Below the pieces are notes generated by a model, which saw only the letters and a program-made list of their open reading frames with translations, was not told the DNA's origin and made no database searches. From NCBI RefSeq assembly GCF_042685645.1, contig NZ_JBHUNX010000001.1:868001-932000 (forward strand): 64,000 nucleotides of DNA, read 5' to 3'. How positions within the stretch are numbered: the stretch's first letter is position 1; each line of letters opens with the position of its first letter. Made by a program: the position numbers and the translations under genes. This DNA is from Salininema proteolyticum (GTDB lineage Bacteria; Actinomycetota; Actinomycetes; Mycobacteriales; Micromonosporaceae). Below, in pieces: positions 17,851 to 25,519 of this stretch.

Positions 17851-18164
17851 TTAAATGGATCGCCATCCGGTAAGGGCCCAAGAGACGGAGATGGTGGTCT
17901 CGTCGCCGAACAGGGCTCCGACCTCCGTCAGGTAGGCGAACACGCTCGATGAACCCGCCTCTAGGGTTTGATGCCGGACAGGGCGGCCACTTGTTGTGGC
18001 GCCGTGCCTCACGGCAGGCCTGGGGGCCCCGACTTTCGGTTCGGTCGCCGTCGTAATGAATGCCTGTTGGTCGATCTCTCGAGTGGGAAGGACGAAGAGA
18101 GCTTGGAGGAATTCGATGCTTGTCGCCGCAGCCGGGCATGGGCTTGTGCTGGGTGCGAGCGTGA
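17851..18164 (-). pseudogene. possible decayed coding remnant
   Basis: No intact gene spans this stretch. On the minus strand the segment ending at 17852 reads SSSVFAYLTEVGALFGD followed by ETTISVSWALTGWRSI and a stop, which looks like a real protein C-terminus. Upstream of about 18000 the frame becomes Arg/Pro-rich and unconvincing. I do not recognise the family. It may be the tail of a degraded gene carried by the islet. Confidence 0.3.
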
Positions 18165-18206
18165 AAACGGCCGAAACCAGAACGTGAGTTCTGATTACGG
18201 CCGTTT
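18165..18206 (-). terminator. two-level hairpin downstream of tRNA-Asn
   Basis: Outer arms AAACGGCCG (18165-18173) and CGGCCGTTT (18198-18206) enclose inner arms CAGAAC/GTTCTG with a GTGA loop. It ends 26 bases before the tRNA 3' end on the minus strand, so it can terminate the tRNA transcript. It replaces the original terminator now found at 16559-16592. Confidence 0.6.
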
Positions 18207-18231
18207 GATCAATACAGGTTCATGTATCAAT

Positions 18232-18307
18232 TGGCTCCCCGAGTTGGACTCGAACCAACAACCGTCCGATTAACAGTCGGAAGCTCTGCCAATTGAGCTA
18301 TCGGGGA
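18232..18307 (-). tRNA. tRNA-Asn (GTT), copy 1
   Basis: The minus strand folds as a tRNA: acceptor TCCCCGA/TCGGGGA, D arm AGCTCAATTGGCAGAGC, anticodon arm with loop CTGTTAA (anticodon GTT), and T arm GTTGGTTCGAGTCCAAC. The discriminator is G and CCA is encoded. The sequence is identical over all 76 bases to the copy at 25207-25282. The downstream flank differs from that copy, as described for the relic at 16548-16614. Confidence 0.97.
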
Positions 18308-18567
18308 AGAACCCGTATGGGCTGCCTCAAGACTACATCCCGTCCCGGGGGGATCGCGGGCGCCCCGCCGGAGGTTGGCGTGTGTCTCAGTCGAACCGGC
18401 AGCGAAGCTTTCGAAGGCCTTCCGCGCTCGGATCGCCGGGTTCGGTGCGGAAGCTCGGAAGCCGTTCCGCCGGAACGAGAAACGATTCCGGATTCGCAGG
18501 CGGGCCCTCGAAGCGTCCCGCGGCGGTGAGCGTCATTCAGGAGGAGGGGTCCTCGCTACGAACGGCG

Positions 18568-19524
18568 TCAAGGGGCTTCGATCCTGTTCCGCAGCACGAG
18601 GTCGTTCGCGATAGCCACGCCGGCGACGACCACGACCGCTCCGAGGATCTGCAGGCCGGTGGGGTGCTCGCTCAGGACGGCCGCGGAGAGGCCGAGAGCG
18701 AGGACGGGTTGGATCAGCAGGAGTCCGCCGGTCGTCGTCGTGGGCAGGCGTGCACTTCCGTGATGGATGAAGAGCCAGGCGAAGACCTGTCCGATGACGG
18801 CCAGAATCGCCAGCAGGGCCCACGACCGCGCGGAAATCCCGGTCACCTGGATCCCGCCGGAGATCGGGGAGACGGCGACGGCGGCCACCGTCGCCGAGGC
18901 GGTCGCCCACGTCAGCGGCTGCACGAACAGGCCCGGGTCCTCCTTCGTTCCGCGCCGGGTGATGAACAGGTACACGCCGTACCCGCAGCCGGCGAGGATT
19001 CCGAGCAGGACGCCCAGGAATGTGTCGGGTCCGCGGAGGGACTCGTTCCACAGCCCGCCCACGAGGCTGATGCCGAACAGCATGAGCGGCAAGGTGATGA
19101 CGAACCGCCGGGAGGGCCTCTCCCCGTTGACGAGGAGGGCGAGCGCGGGCAGGACCACGACCTGCACATTGATCAGCACGGTGCTGATTCCCGCGCCCAC
19201 GTGGTAGATGGAGGCGGTCCAGGCCGCGTAGTCGATGCCCAGTGCGGCGCCGGCCGCTATGGACCAGAGCGTGCCGCTCCGAGACAGCGCGCCCTGGGCC
19301 GACCGTTCGCGCATCGCCAGCGGCGCCAGCACGACGACGGCGATCGCGCACCGGGCCACCGCGGTCGTCGCCGCGTCCACCCCGGCGAGTTTCACCAGCA
19401 CGGCCGAGAACGACAGGCAGAGCGCTCCCGCCAGTACCAGGGTCGACGCTCCGACTGGGCTCCCCTGCGACTGCTCGCCGGAGCTCGGGAGGGTCGCCGA
19501 CGGAATCGAGCTGAAAAGACGCAT
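18568..19524 (-). CDS. EamA/DMT-family transporter
   Basis: The 318-residue membrane protein has ten predicted helices in two EamA repeats (about 30-160 and 170-310), with the typical ALSLSFSAVLVKLAG-like first helix and the C-terminal ILGAVVVVAGVAIAND. The drug/metabolite transporter superfamily usually exports small metabolites or amino acids; the substrate is unknown. It is transcribed divergently from the LysR regulator, 71 bases apart, which is the classic arrangement for a regulator controlling an exporter. TATAGT on the minus strand (19541-19546) can serve as its -10. Confidence 0.9.
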   Translation of the reverse strand: MRLFSSIPSATLPSSGEQSQGSPVGASTLVLAGALCLSFSAVLVKLAGVDAATTAVARCAIAVVVLAPLAMRERSAQGALSRSGTLWSIAAGAALGIDYAAWTASIYHVGAGISTVLINVQVVVLPALALLVNGERPSRRFVITLPLMLFGISLVGGLWNESLRGPDTFLGVLLGILAGCGYGVYLFITRRGTKEDPGLFVQPLTWATASATVAAVAVSPISGGIQVTGISARSWALLAILAVIGQVFAWLFIHHGSARLPTTTTGGLLLIQPVLALGLSAAVLSEHPTGLQILGAVVVVAGVAIANDLVLRNRIEAP

Positions 19525-19550
19525 GTCTAGACGGTAATCCCGACTATAGA

Positions 19551-19597
19551 TTAGTACTAATTCTTAGTTTTACCAAGTACTGATAAGCTCAGCTTAT
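19551..19597. promoter_or_regulatory. DMT/LysR operator palindromes
   Basis: Two palindromes lie in the short divergent intergenic region. TTAGTACTAA (19551-19560) is a perfect 10-base dyad beside the exporter -10. ATAAGCT-C-AGCTTAT (19583-19597) is a 15-base dyad covering the likely LysR -10 (TAAGCT, 19584-19589, in an extended TGATAAGCT) and running into the LysR ATG. Confidence 0.6.
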
Positions 19598-20474
19598 GAC
19601 TATTGGGTGGGACCGACTGCGCGTGTTCGACGTCGTCGCCAGGACCGGCTCGGTGACCCATGCGGCAGCCGCGCTTCACATGACCGGTCCCGCCGTGTCG
19701 CAGCAACTGCGCCGCATCGAAGCCGAGGCCGGGGCGAAGATCGTCGTGCCGGACGGCCGCGGCCTCCGATTGACGGCGAAGGGCAGGGTCCTCGCCGACT
19801 GCGCCCGACAGGTCGCCGACGCGATGCGGCAGGCGGAGAACGATCTCCACCGGGAGGAGGAGTACGTCGACCATTTGCGGGTGGCGGCGATCGCCTCGTC
19901 CATCCGCACCCTGCTCGGTGCGAAGCTGACCGGGTTCCTGAACGCGCACCCGCGTGTCCGGGTGACCGTCGAGGACGGCGAGACCGCCGACCACCTCGGC
20001 CGCCTCACGGCCGGCCTGGTCGATCTGGTGCTGGCCGAGTCGTGGAGCACGTCGCCGCTGCCCCTGCCCGCCGGCGTCGTCGCCGAGCGAATCGCCCGGG
20101 AGGACCTGTTCATCGCCCTGCCCTCCGGCCACGCCCTGCTTTCCGAGCCGCGCTTGAGCGTCCACGATCTCGCCGGAGAGCGGTGGGCCACTTGCGCTCA
20201 GGGTTCGGACGCGCACACCGCGATCGAGCAAATGGCTCGTCGCCACGGCGTCGAGCTGGACGTCTCGTTCTACGTCGCCGACCACCTCACGCAGTTGGCG
20301 CTCGTGCGAGAGGGACTGGCGGTCGCGTGCGTGCCGCGGTCGGGGGAGGAGGCCGACTCCTCGGTGACTTTTCGGCGGCTCGACACGGAGCTGCACCGCG
20401 ACATCACGCTGTTGTCCACGGACCGGACCCACTCCCTGGCGCTACAGGCGCTGATCGATCACGTGACTGCCTGA
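19596..20474 (+). CDS. LysR-family transcriptional regulator
   Basis: The 292-residue product has an N-terminal winged HTH (DRLRVFDVVARTGSVTHAAA, AVSQQLRRIEAEAGAKI, LTAKGRVL) and a periplasmic-binding-like effector domain (about 90-290). The HTH is canonical, so it binds DNA as a multimer and responds to a small molecule. It probably activates the divergent DMT exporter and represses itself through the palindrome overlapping its own start. The TAAGCT hexamer six bases before the ATG indicates a leaderless mRNA. Confidence 0.93.
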   Translation: MTIGWDRLRVFDVVARTGSVTHAAAALHMTGPAVSQQLRRIEAEAGAKIVVPDGRGLRLTAKGRVLADCARQVADAMRQAENDLHREEEYVDHLRVAAIASSIRTLLGAKLTGFLNAHPRVRVTVEDGETADHLGRLTAGLVDLVLAESWSTSPLPLPAGVVAERIAREDLFIALPSGHALLSEPRLSVHDLAGERWATCAQGSDAHTAIEQMARRHGVELDVSFYVADHLTQLALVREGLAVACVPRSGEEADSSVTFRRLDTELHRDITLLSTDRTHSLALQALIDHVTA

Positions 20475-20665
20475 CCGCGCGGCCGGGCCCCGGCCGAACC
20501 ACGTCGCCGCCCTAGCCGCGGCTACCGGATTCTGCCGCAGTGCGCGGTCCTTTAGGGCGGTGGTGAAGCGGCTCAGAACCGCGCGGTGGATCACTGTGGT
20601 CGCTGGAACCGGCCCACGCGATATCTCGCAAGCCACGTGTCAGACCCCCGCGATAGAGTCACGGC

Positions 20666-21487
20666 GTGCTGCTGCTGCGGTACCGATTCAGGATCTACCC
20701 GACCGCGCCGCAGGCCAAGGCCTTGGCGCGGGTGTTCGGGTGCGTCCGAGTCGTTTACAACGACGTCGTGGCCGCCCGCAAGGCCGCCTATGCGGCCGGA
20801 GAACCCTTCCCCGCATCGGGTGACTTGTCCCGCTGGTTGATCGCCGAGGCGAAGAAGACCGACGAGCGGGCATGGCTGGCCGAGGTCTCAGCTGTTCCCT
20901 TGCAACAAGCGGTCCGGGACTGCGACCGGGCGTATGCGAACTTCTTCGACTCCATCAAGAGGAAACGGTCCGGCCCGCGTATCGGGCCGCCCCGGTTCAA
21001 ACGCCGGTCGAACACGCAGACCGCCAGGTTCACCAAGGCCGCACGGTTCTGCGTGCTGGGCTATGGCCGGCTGCGGCTGCCCAAGATCGGGGACCTCACG
21101 GTCGCCTGGTCGCGGGAGCTGCCCTCCTGCCCCAGCTCGGTGACGGTCGTCAAAACCCCCACGGGGAAATATTACGCCTCGTTCGTGGTCGCCCTCGATG
21201 ACGGCGCGGACCTGCTCGAACCACTCCCGGCCGACCAGGATACGGGGATCGACCTCGGATTGAAGTCGTTCGCCGTGCTGCGAGGCGGGGCGGTGATCGA
21301 GAACCCGAAATTCTTCGCCCGCCTGGAGCGGAAACTCAAACGCGCGCAGCGGTCTCTGTCGCGCAAGCAGAAGGGATCGAACAACCGCGCCAAGGCGCGA
21401 GTCAAGGTCGCCCGGGCCCACGAGAAGATCAAGCACTCCCGCTCCGACTGGATAGACAAGCAGGTCCACCGCATCGTCAGTGAGAAT
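20666..21487 (+). pseudogene. tnpB: tnpB, N-terminal part, interrupted by IS110
   Basis: Codons 1-274 of a TnpB/IS1341-type RNA-guided nuclease are present: RYRFRIYPTAPQAKALARVF and VYNDVVAARKAAY (N-terminal domain), then GIDLGLKSFAVL with the first RuvC aspartate, the bridge region RAQRSLSRKQKGSNNRAKAR, and HRIVSEN. The protein then leaves the family at codon 275 because an insertion follows. The rest continues in the same strand at 23780. GTG is the start, with TAGAGT (20654-20659) six bases upstream. Split in this way, the nuclease lacks its Glu and last Asp and must be inactive. Confidence 0.92.
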
Positions 21488-21733
21488 TGTCAGAATGATC
21501 TTGCCGGGCTCGGCAGGGCTCGGAAGTCCTGAAACAGTGGTCTGACCTCCGCGAGAATCGACTCTTCGGATGTCCTTGCTTGGATTTGTCGGCCGCTGTT
21601 CGGGCGAGGACACCGCCCCGGTCGAGCCTGACTTGATAGAAGCATGGTTCCTCAACAGCCCCATGACAGTTGTGTCGACCAACCGGGACGGGTCCCTTCC
21701 ATCGTAGAGCCCACTTCCCGGAAGGACTACACC
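21488..21733 (+). ncRNA. candidate IS110 bridge-RNA region (left end)
   Basis: IS110-group elements carry a structured bridge RNA in the noncoding segment upstream of the recombinase gene, which pairs with donor and target DNA. This 246-base segment sits in that place, has no gene, and contains self-complementary stretches such as TTGCCGGGCTCGGCAGG near 21500. The RNA itself is inferred from family knowledge and position. Confidence 0.45.
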
Positions 21734-22798
21734 ATGGCAGCTCTCCCATCCGCCCCACCGCTCTCCGGCCACCTGGTCATCGGCATCGACACCCACAAAC
21801 ACCTGCACGTCGCCGCCGCTCTCGACACCATCGCCGGCCCCCAGGACTCCCTGACATTCACCAACGACTCGGACGGGTACGCCCAACTGACGCAGTGGGC
21901 TGCCGACCTCGGTCAAGTCATCGCCTTCGGCATCGAAGGAACCGGCTCCTACGGCCAGACGCTCACCCGATACCTTCACCAGCAGGGCTGCCGTGTCATC
22001 GAGGTCAACCGCCCGGACAGGGCCGCCCGGGCACGCAAGGGGAAGTCCGATGCCGTCGATGCGGAGAACGCCGCCCGCGCCGTGCTGTCGGGATTGGCAA
22101 CGGCCACCCCGAAGTCCGCCGACGGAGCCGCCGAGGCCATCCGGCGACTCAAGGTCGCCTACAACACCGGCGTCAAGTGCCGCAGCCAGACGATGAACGC
22201 CTTGAAGAACCTCCTGGTCCACGCCGATGAGCCCCTCAGGAATGCCTGCGCGGGCCTGTCGGCGCCCAAGCTCGCCCGCAAGCTCTCCCGTCTGCGTCCC
22301 GGCCCGACCGGTGGTCCCGACCAGGCCGCCCGGGTCGGTTTGCGCAGCCTCGCCCGGCGCTGGATCGTCCTGGACGAAGAAGTCCACGACCTGACCGCCC
22401 AGATCGAGGCCCTCGTCCAGTCGCACGCTCCTGAACTGTTGGAGGTGTTCGGGATCGGCCCTGACGTCGCGGCCGAGATTCTCATTGTTGTGGGAGACAA
22501 TCCGGACCGGATCAACAGCGAAGCAGCCTTGGCCAAGATCGCCGGAGCCTGCCCCATTCCGGCCGGGTCGGGTAAGACCGACGGACGCCACCGCCTCAAC
22601 CGGGGCGGCAACCGAACCCTCAACTCCGCTCTCTACCACGTAGTTCTTTGCCGTATGCGCTTCCACCAGCCGACCAAGGCCTACCTGGCCCGCCGAATGG
22701 CTGAAGGGAAGAACAAACGAGAGATCATCCGCTGCCTCAAACGCTATGTCGTGCGAGAGGTCTACCGAGTCCTGAAACCGGACCCCACTCCGACCTGA
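21734..22798 (+). CDS. IS110-family transposase (DEDD recombinase)
   Basis: The 354-residue transposase is intact. The N-terminal RuvC-like DEDD domain shows GIDTHKHLHVAA (Asp), FGIEGTGSYG (Glu), and the pair of aspartates in GKSDAVDAENAARA. The C-terminal transposase_20 domain shows LLEVFGIGPDVAAEIL and the serine-bearing SGKTDGRHRLNRGGNRTLNS. The enzyme is a bridge-RNA-guided recombinase in characterised relatives. The ATG follows GGAAGGACTACACC. Its stop codon TGA (22796-22798) is the insertion target of the adjacent IS5-family element and is retained in the duplication. Confidence 0.93.
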   Translation: MAALPSAPPLSGHLVIGIDTHKHLHVAAALDTIAGPQDSLTFTNDSDGYAQLTQWAADLGQVIAFGIEGTGSYGQTLTRYLHQQGCRVIEVNRPDRAARARKGKSDAVDAENAARAVLSGLATATPKSADGAAEAIRRLKVAYNTGVKCRSQTMNALKNLLVHADEPLRNACAGLSAPKLARKLSRLRPGPTGGPDQAARVGLRSLARRWIVLDEEVHDLTAQIEALVQSHAPELLEVFGIGPDVAAEILIVVGDNPDRINSEAALAKIAGACPIPAGSGKTDGRHRLNRGGNRTLNSALYHVVLCRMRFHQPTKAYLARRMAEGKNKREIIRCLKRYVVREVYRVLKPDPTPT

Positions 22799-22814
22799 GA
22801 AGGCGTCTCTGCGG

Positions 22815-23654
22815 TCATGGTTCCATTTTGGATAGCTGTCGGGCCATGACGAAGATGCTGGCGACCAGCACGAACCCCTCGGCGTGCTCGGGCTTGCGCT
22901 CGTAATCACGGCAGAGTCGGCGCCGGTGCATGAGCCAGGCGAAGGATCTCTCCACCACCCAACGGCGTGGCTGTACCACGAACCCTCTCTGGCCTGCCAG
23001 TTTAGAAACGATCTCGACGACAAATCCATAGAGCTCTCGAGCGAGGTCGGCAATCGGGCTCTGGTAGCCGCTATCGGCCCAGACTCGGGCGATGGTCGGG
23101 AACCGCTGCGATAGGGCGAACAGGAGGTCGCGGGCGGCGGTCCGGTCCTGGACGCCGGCGCCGGTGACCATCACGACCAGGATCAGGCCCATGGTGTCGA
23201 CGGCGATGTGTCTTTTGCGGCCGTTGATCTTCTTCCCGCCGTCATAGCCCCTGGTCGCGGCCGGAACGGTCATGTCAGCCTTGACCGACTGGGAGTCGAT
23301 GGAGACAGCTGAGGGTTCGGCCTTCCGCCCGGTGGCGTAGCGGAGCTTTTCACGAATGACGGTGTTTATGCGGTCCCACACACCGGCTGATACCCAGCGC
23401 GAATAGAACCCGTAGACGGTCTTGAACGGCGGGAAGTCGACCGGGAGGCTGCGCCATTTCGTGCCGGAGTCGGCGATGTACCGAATGGCGTCGACGATCG
23501 CCCGACGACAGTGGTGTTCATGCCCGCCTCGTCCGCTCAAGGCGGCCGGGACCGGCAGGAGCGGGGCGATCAGAGCCCACTCTGCATCGGTGCAGTCTGA
23601 CGGATAGACGGAGGTGCGGGTCGTGTGAAGCCATGGGTCGCAGGTAGGATGCAA
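22815..23654 (-). CDS. IS5-family transposase
   Basis: The 279-residue transposase is uninterrupted, with the N-terminal DUF4096-like segment (CTDAEWALIAPLLP, DAIRYIADSGTKWRSLP) and the DDE core. The catalytic aspartates are in SIDSQSVKAD and WADSGYQ, and the glutamate is in WVVERSFAWL, followed by the K/R pair of the Y-(2)-R-(3)-E-(6)-K region. A single reading frame means no programmed frameshift is needed. It fits inside the inverted repeats of the element. Confidence 0.93.
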   Translation of the reverse strand: MHPTCDPWLHTTRTSVYPSDCTDAEWALIAPLLPVPAALSGRGGHEHHCRRAIVDAIRYIADSGTKWRSLPVDFPPFKTVYGFYSRWVSAGVWDRINTVIREKLRYATGRKAEPSAVSIDSQSVKADMTVPAATRGYDGGKKINGRKRHIAVDTMGLILVVMVTGAGVQDRTAARDLLFALSQRFPTIARVWADSGYQSPIADLARELYGFVVEIVSKLAGQRGFVVQPRRWVVERSFAWLMHRRRLCRDYERKPEHAEGFVLVASIFVMARQLSKMEP

Positions 23655-23658
23655 GGGA

Positions 23659-23713
23659 GCCTCTGGGGTTGTCGATCTTGTGGTTAAGAAAGACTGATAC
23701 CAGAGGCTCTTTT
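23659..23713 (+). terminator. inverted repeat with T tract near the IS5 right end
   Basis: GAGCCTCTGG and CCAGAGGCTC are separated by about 33 bases and followed by TTTTTCTTGCC on the plus strand. It could stop transcription entering the transposase gene from outside, as many insertion sequences do. Confidence 0.4.
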
Positions 23714-23779
23714 TCTTGCCCCGGAAGGGGTCTCGACCCCAGAGATGGCTTCTGAGAACTTGACAACCATAGAAGCATC

Positions 23780-24175
23780 CAAGCTGTATATGTGGAGGAC
23801 TTGAACGTCAAGGGGCTGCAGAGGTCCCGCATGTCGAAGTCGGTGCAGGAGGCGGCGTTCGGGATGTTCCTCTCCCGTCTGGAATCCAAGGCCAGGCGGG
23901 CGGGGAGGGTTTTCGTGCGGGTGGATCGGTTCTTCCCCTCCACCCGTCTGTGCTCCGCTTGCGGAGCCTTGACCGGGCCGAGTGGTCTGGAAGGGTTGAA
24001 GGTTCGCCGTTGGGAGTGCGGGTGTGGGACGGCACACGACAGGGACGCCAACGCCGAGAAGAACATTCGCGCCGAAGGGCGCAGGCTGGTCGCCGCAGGG
24101 CATGCGGAGACCCTAAACGACTCGTGGAGCGCAGGTAAGACCGGGGAGACCCGGCACGGCGCGTCGAAGCAGTAA
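23780..24175 (+). pseudogene. tnpB: tnpB, C-terminal part
   Basis: This is the last 132 codons of the interrupted nuclease: QAVYVEDLNVKGL with the RuvC glutamate, SVQEAAFGMFLSRLESKA, the zinc ribbon (CSACGALTG, then ECGCGTAHDRD) and the final RuvC aspartate in HDRDANAEKN. It has no start codon of its own in a good context. Together with the first 274 codons it rebuilds a protein of about 406 residues, the usual TnpB length, so the break is due only to the IS110 insertion and should be recent. Confidence 0.9.
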
Positions 24176-24260
24176 CCCGCCCGTAGAGCCTCCAGCCACG
24201 CTGGAAGCCAAGCCGGGAATCGACTTCCCATTAGGGAGGCGAGGACGTCAACCGTGCACC
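24110..24260 (+). ncRNA. candidate omega-RNA / right end of the tnpB element
   Basis: In IS605/IS1341-type elements the guide (omega) RNA spans the end of tnpB and the noncoding right end. Here, just after the stop codon, CCTCCAGC/GCTGGAAG and GGGAATC/GACTTCCC form consecutive hairpins (about 24188-24232). The boundary where the guide begins cannot be fixed by eye. Confidence 0.4.
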
Positions 24261-24373
24261 GGTACCCGCTGGTAGAGGTCCGGATTCCACCCTGTGCGCC
24301 GGTTCCGTTGATACCGTGATCGCGAAAACATGGAGCGTAAATCGCGCTGCTATTCCAGAAACGGGAGAATCAC

Positions 24374-25123
24374 ATGCCGGTACTCCAAGACCGAGTCGTC
24401 CTCGTCGCCGGGGGCGGAAAGAACCTCGGCGGCCTCGTCAGCAGACAGGCGGCCGAAGCCGGGGCCGACGTCGCCATCCACTACAACTCGCCCTCCTCGA
24501 AGCCGTCCGCGGAGGAGACGCTGGCGGCGGTCGAGGCCGCCGGGCGGAGGGGCGTGCTCCTCTCCGGCGACCTGACGGACCCGGGCAACGTCGAGAAGCT
24601 CTTCGTCGACGCCGAGTCCGCCCTGGGCCAGGTCGACGTCGCCGTCAACACCGTCGGCAAGGTCCTCCGCAAGCCGATCACGGAGACGACCGAGGAGGAG
24701 TACGACGAGATGTTCGACGTCAACTCCAAGGCCGCCTATTTCTTCATCAAGGAGGCCGGGCGGCACTTGGCCGACGGCGGCAAGGTGATCACCATCGTGA
24801 CGGCGCTGCTCGGGGCTTTCACCGACGGGTATTCCACCTACGCCGGCGGCAAGTCGCCGGTCGACCACTTCACCAGGGCGGCGGCCAAGGAGTTCGCCGA
24901 CCGCGGTATCTCGGTGACGGCCATAGCTCCGGGTCCTATGGACACGCCGTTCTTCTACGGTCAGGAGACCCCCGAGCGGGTCGAGTTCCACAAGTCCCAG
25001 GCGATGGGGAACCAGCTGACCAAGATCGAGGACATCGCCCCGATCGTGCGGTTCCTCGCCACCGACGGCTGGTGGATCACCGGGCAGACCATCTTCGCCA
25101 ACGGCGGCTACACGACCCGCTGA
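24374..25123 (+). CDS. short-chain dehydrogenase/reductase
   Basis: The 249-residue SDR has the nucleotide-binding Gly motif VAGGGKNLGG near residue 12, NTVGKV in place of the usual NNAG, and the catalytic Tyr and Lys in YSTYAGGKSP (YxxxK). The C-terminal WITGQTIFANGGY is typical of classical SDRs. The VNT variation is tolerated in the family. The substrate is unknown. The ATG follows CGGGAGAATCAC. The gene lies between the transposon nest and the second tRNA-Asn, transcribed toward it, with the tRNA terminator hairpin just downstream. Confidence 0.9.
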   Translation: MPVLQDRVVLVAGGGKNLGGLVSRQAAEAGADVAIHYNSPSSKPSAEETLAAVEAAGRRGVLLSGDLTDPGNVEKLFVDAESALGQVDVAVNTVGKVLRKPITETTEEEYDEMFDVNSKAAYFFIKEAGRHLADGGKVITIVTALLGAFTDGYSTYAGGKSPVDHFTRAAAKEFADRGISVTAIAPGPMDTPFFYGQETPERVEFHKSQAMGNQLTKIEDIAPIVRFLATDGWWITGQTIFANGGYTTR

Positions 25124-25155
25124 CCGCGGTCTCGGCGGCGTTCGGAGCGCGAACG

Positions 25156-25196
25156 AAAAGAACACCAGGGCTCTTGTGAGCACCTGGTGTTCTTTT
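25156..25196. terminator. tRNA-Asn copy 2 terminator
   Basis: A perfect 14-base stem (AAAAGAACACCAGG with its complement, 25156-25169 and 25183-25196) is flanked by T runs on both strands. It ends the tRNA transcript and also the converging SDR transcript. Confidence 0.8.
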
Positions 25197-25206
25197 TCGG
25201 TCTCTA

Positions 25207-25282
25207 TGGCTCCCCGAGTTGGACTCGAACCAACAACCGTCCGATTAACAGTCGGAAGCTCTGCCAATTGAGCTATCGGGGA
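25207..25282 (-). tRNA. tRNA-Asn (GTT), copy 2
   Basis: The sequence is identical to the 76 bases at 18232-18307, with anticodon GTT in loop CTGTTAA, a seven-pair acceptor stem and an encoded CCA. Unlike copy 1, it keeps its native downstream terminator. TGTAATCT on the minus strand near 25345 is a possible -10. Confidence 0.97.
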
Positions 25283-25519
25283 ATATCCCGTCAGGGCCGG
25301 TTCCAGGGCGATCGACTCGCGCCATGCCCTCGAACCACGAACAAGATTACAGCATGGTCCGCCGATCTCCCAGAGGGGGGTGTGTGACTGGCGCTATAGG
25401 ACTCCGGGGAGGGGCCCGAGTGGGGGAAAATATCAGTAAGGAAGTGCGTGAGCGGCGGCTTTGCGGAAGAATGTCGCTTATGTGAAGGGGCCGTGAGCGG
25501 CCGGACGAGAGGAGAGGGA

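Larger units (their letters stand above)
22799..23752 (-). mobile_element. IS5-family insertion sequence with TGA target duplication
   Basis: The ends are inverted repeats GAAGGCGTCTCTG (22799-22811) and, read inward from the right, GAAGCCATCTCTG (23752-23740), with 10 of 13 positions equal and more similarity beyond. TGA flanks both sides (22796-22798 and 23753-23755), a TNA-type 3-base duplication known for some IS5 groups. The element is 954 bases and carries a single transposase gene. Its insertion falls exactly on the IS110 stop codon. Confidence 0.82.
21488..23779. mobile_element. IS110-family element (with a nested IS5 copy)
   Basis: The boundaries are inferred from restoring the tnpB frame: HRIVSEN (to 21487) joins QAVYVEDLNVKG (from 23780). 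Removing the IS5 copy and one duplicated TGA leaves about 1.33 kb, normal for IS110. No terminal inverted repeats are evident, as expected for this family. The exact ends could shift by a few bases. The noncoding left end is about 246 bases long. Confidence 0.8.

Noticed and set aside
20888..23053. Minus-strand open frame of 721 codons across tnpB and IS110
   Set aside because: It is antisense to two recognised transposon genes, crosses the element borders and has no family-like motifs; it is a GC-driven shadow.
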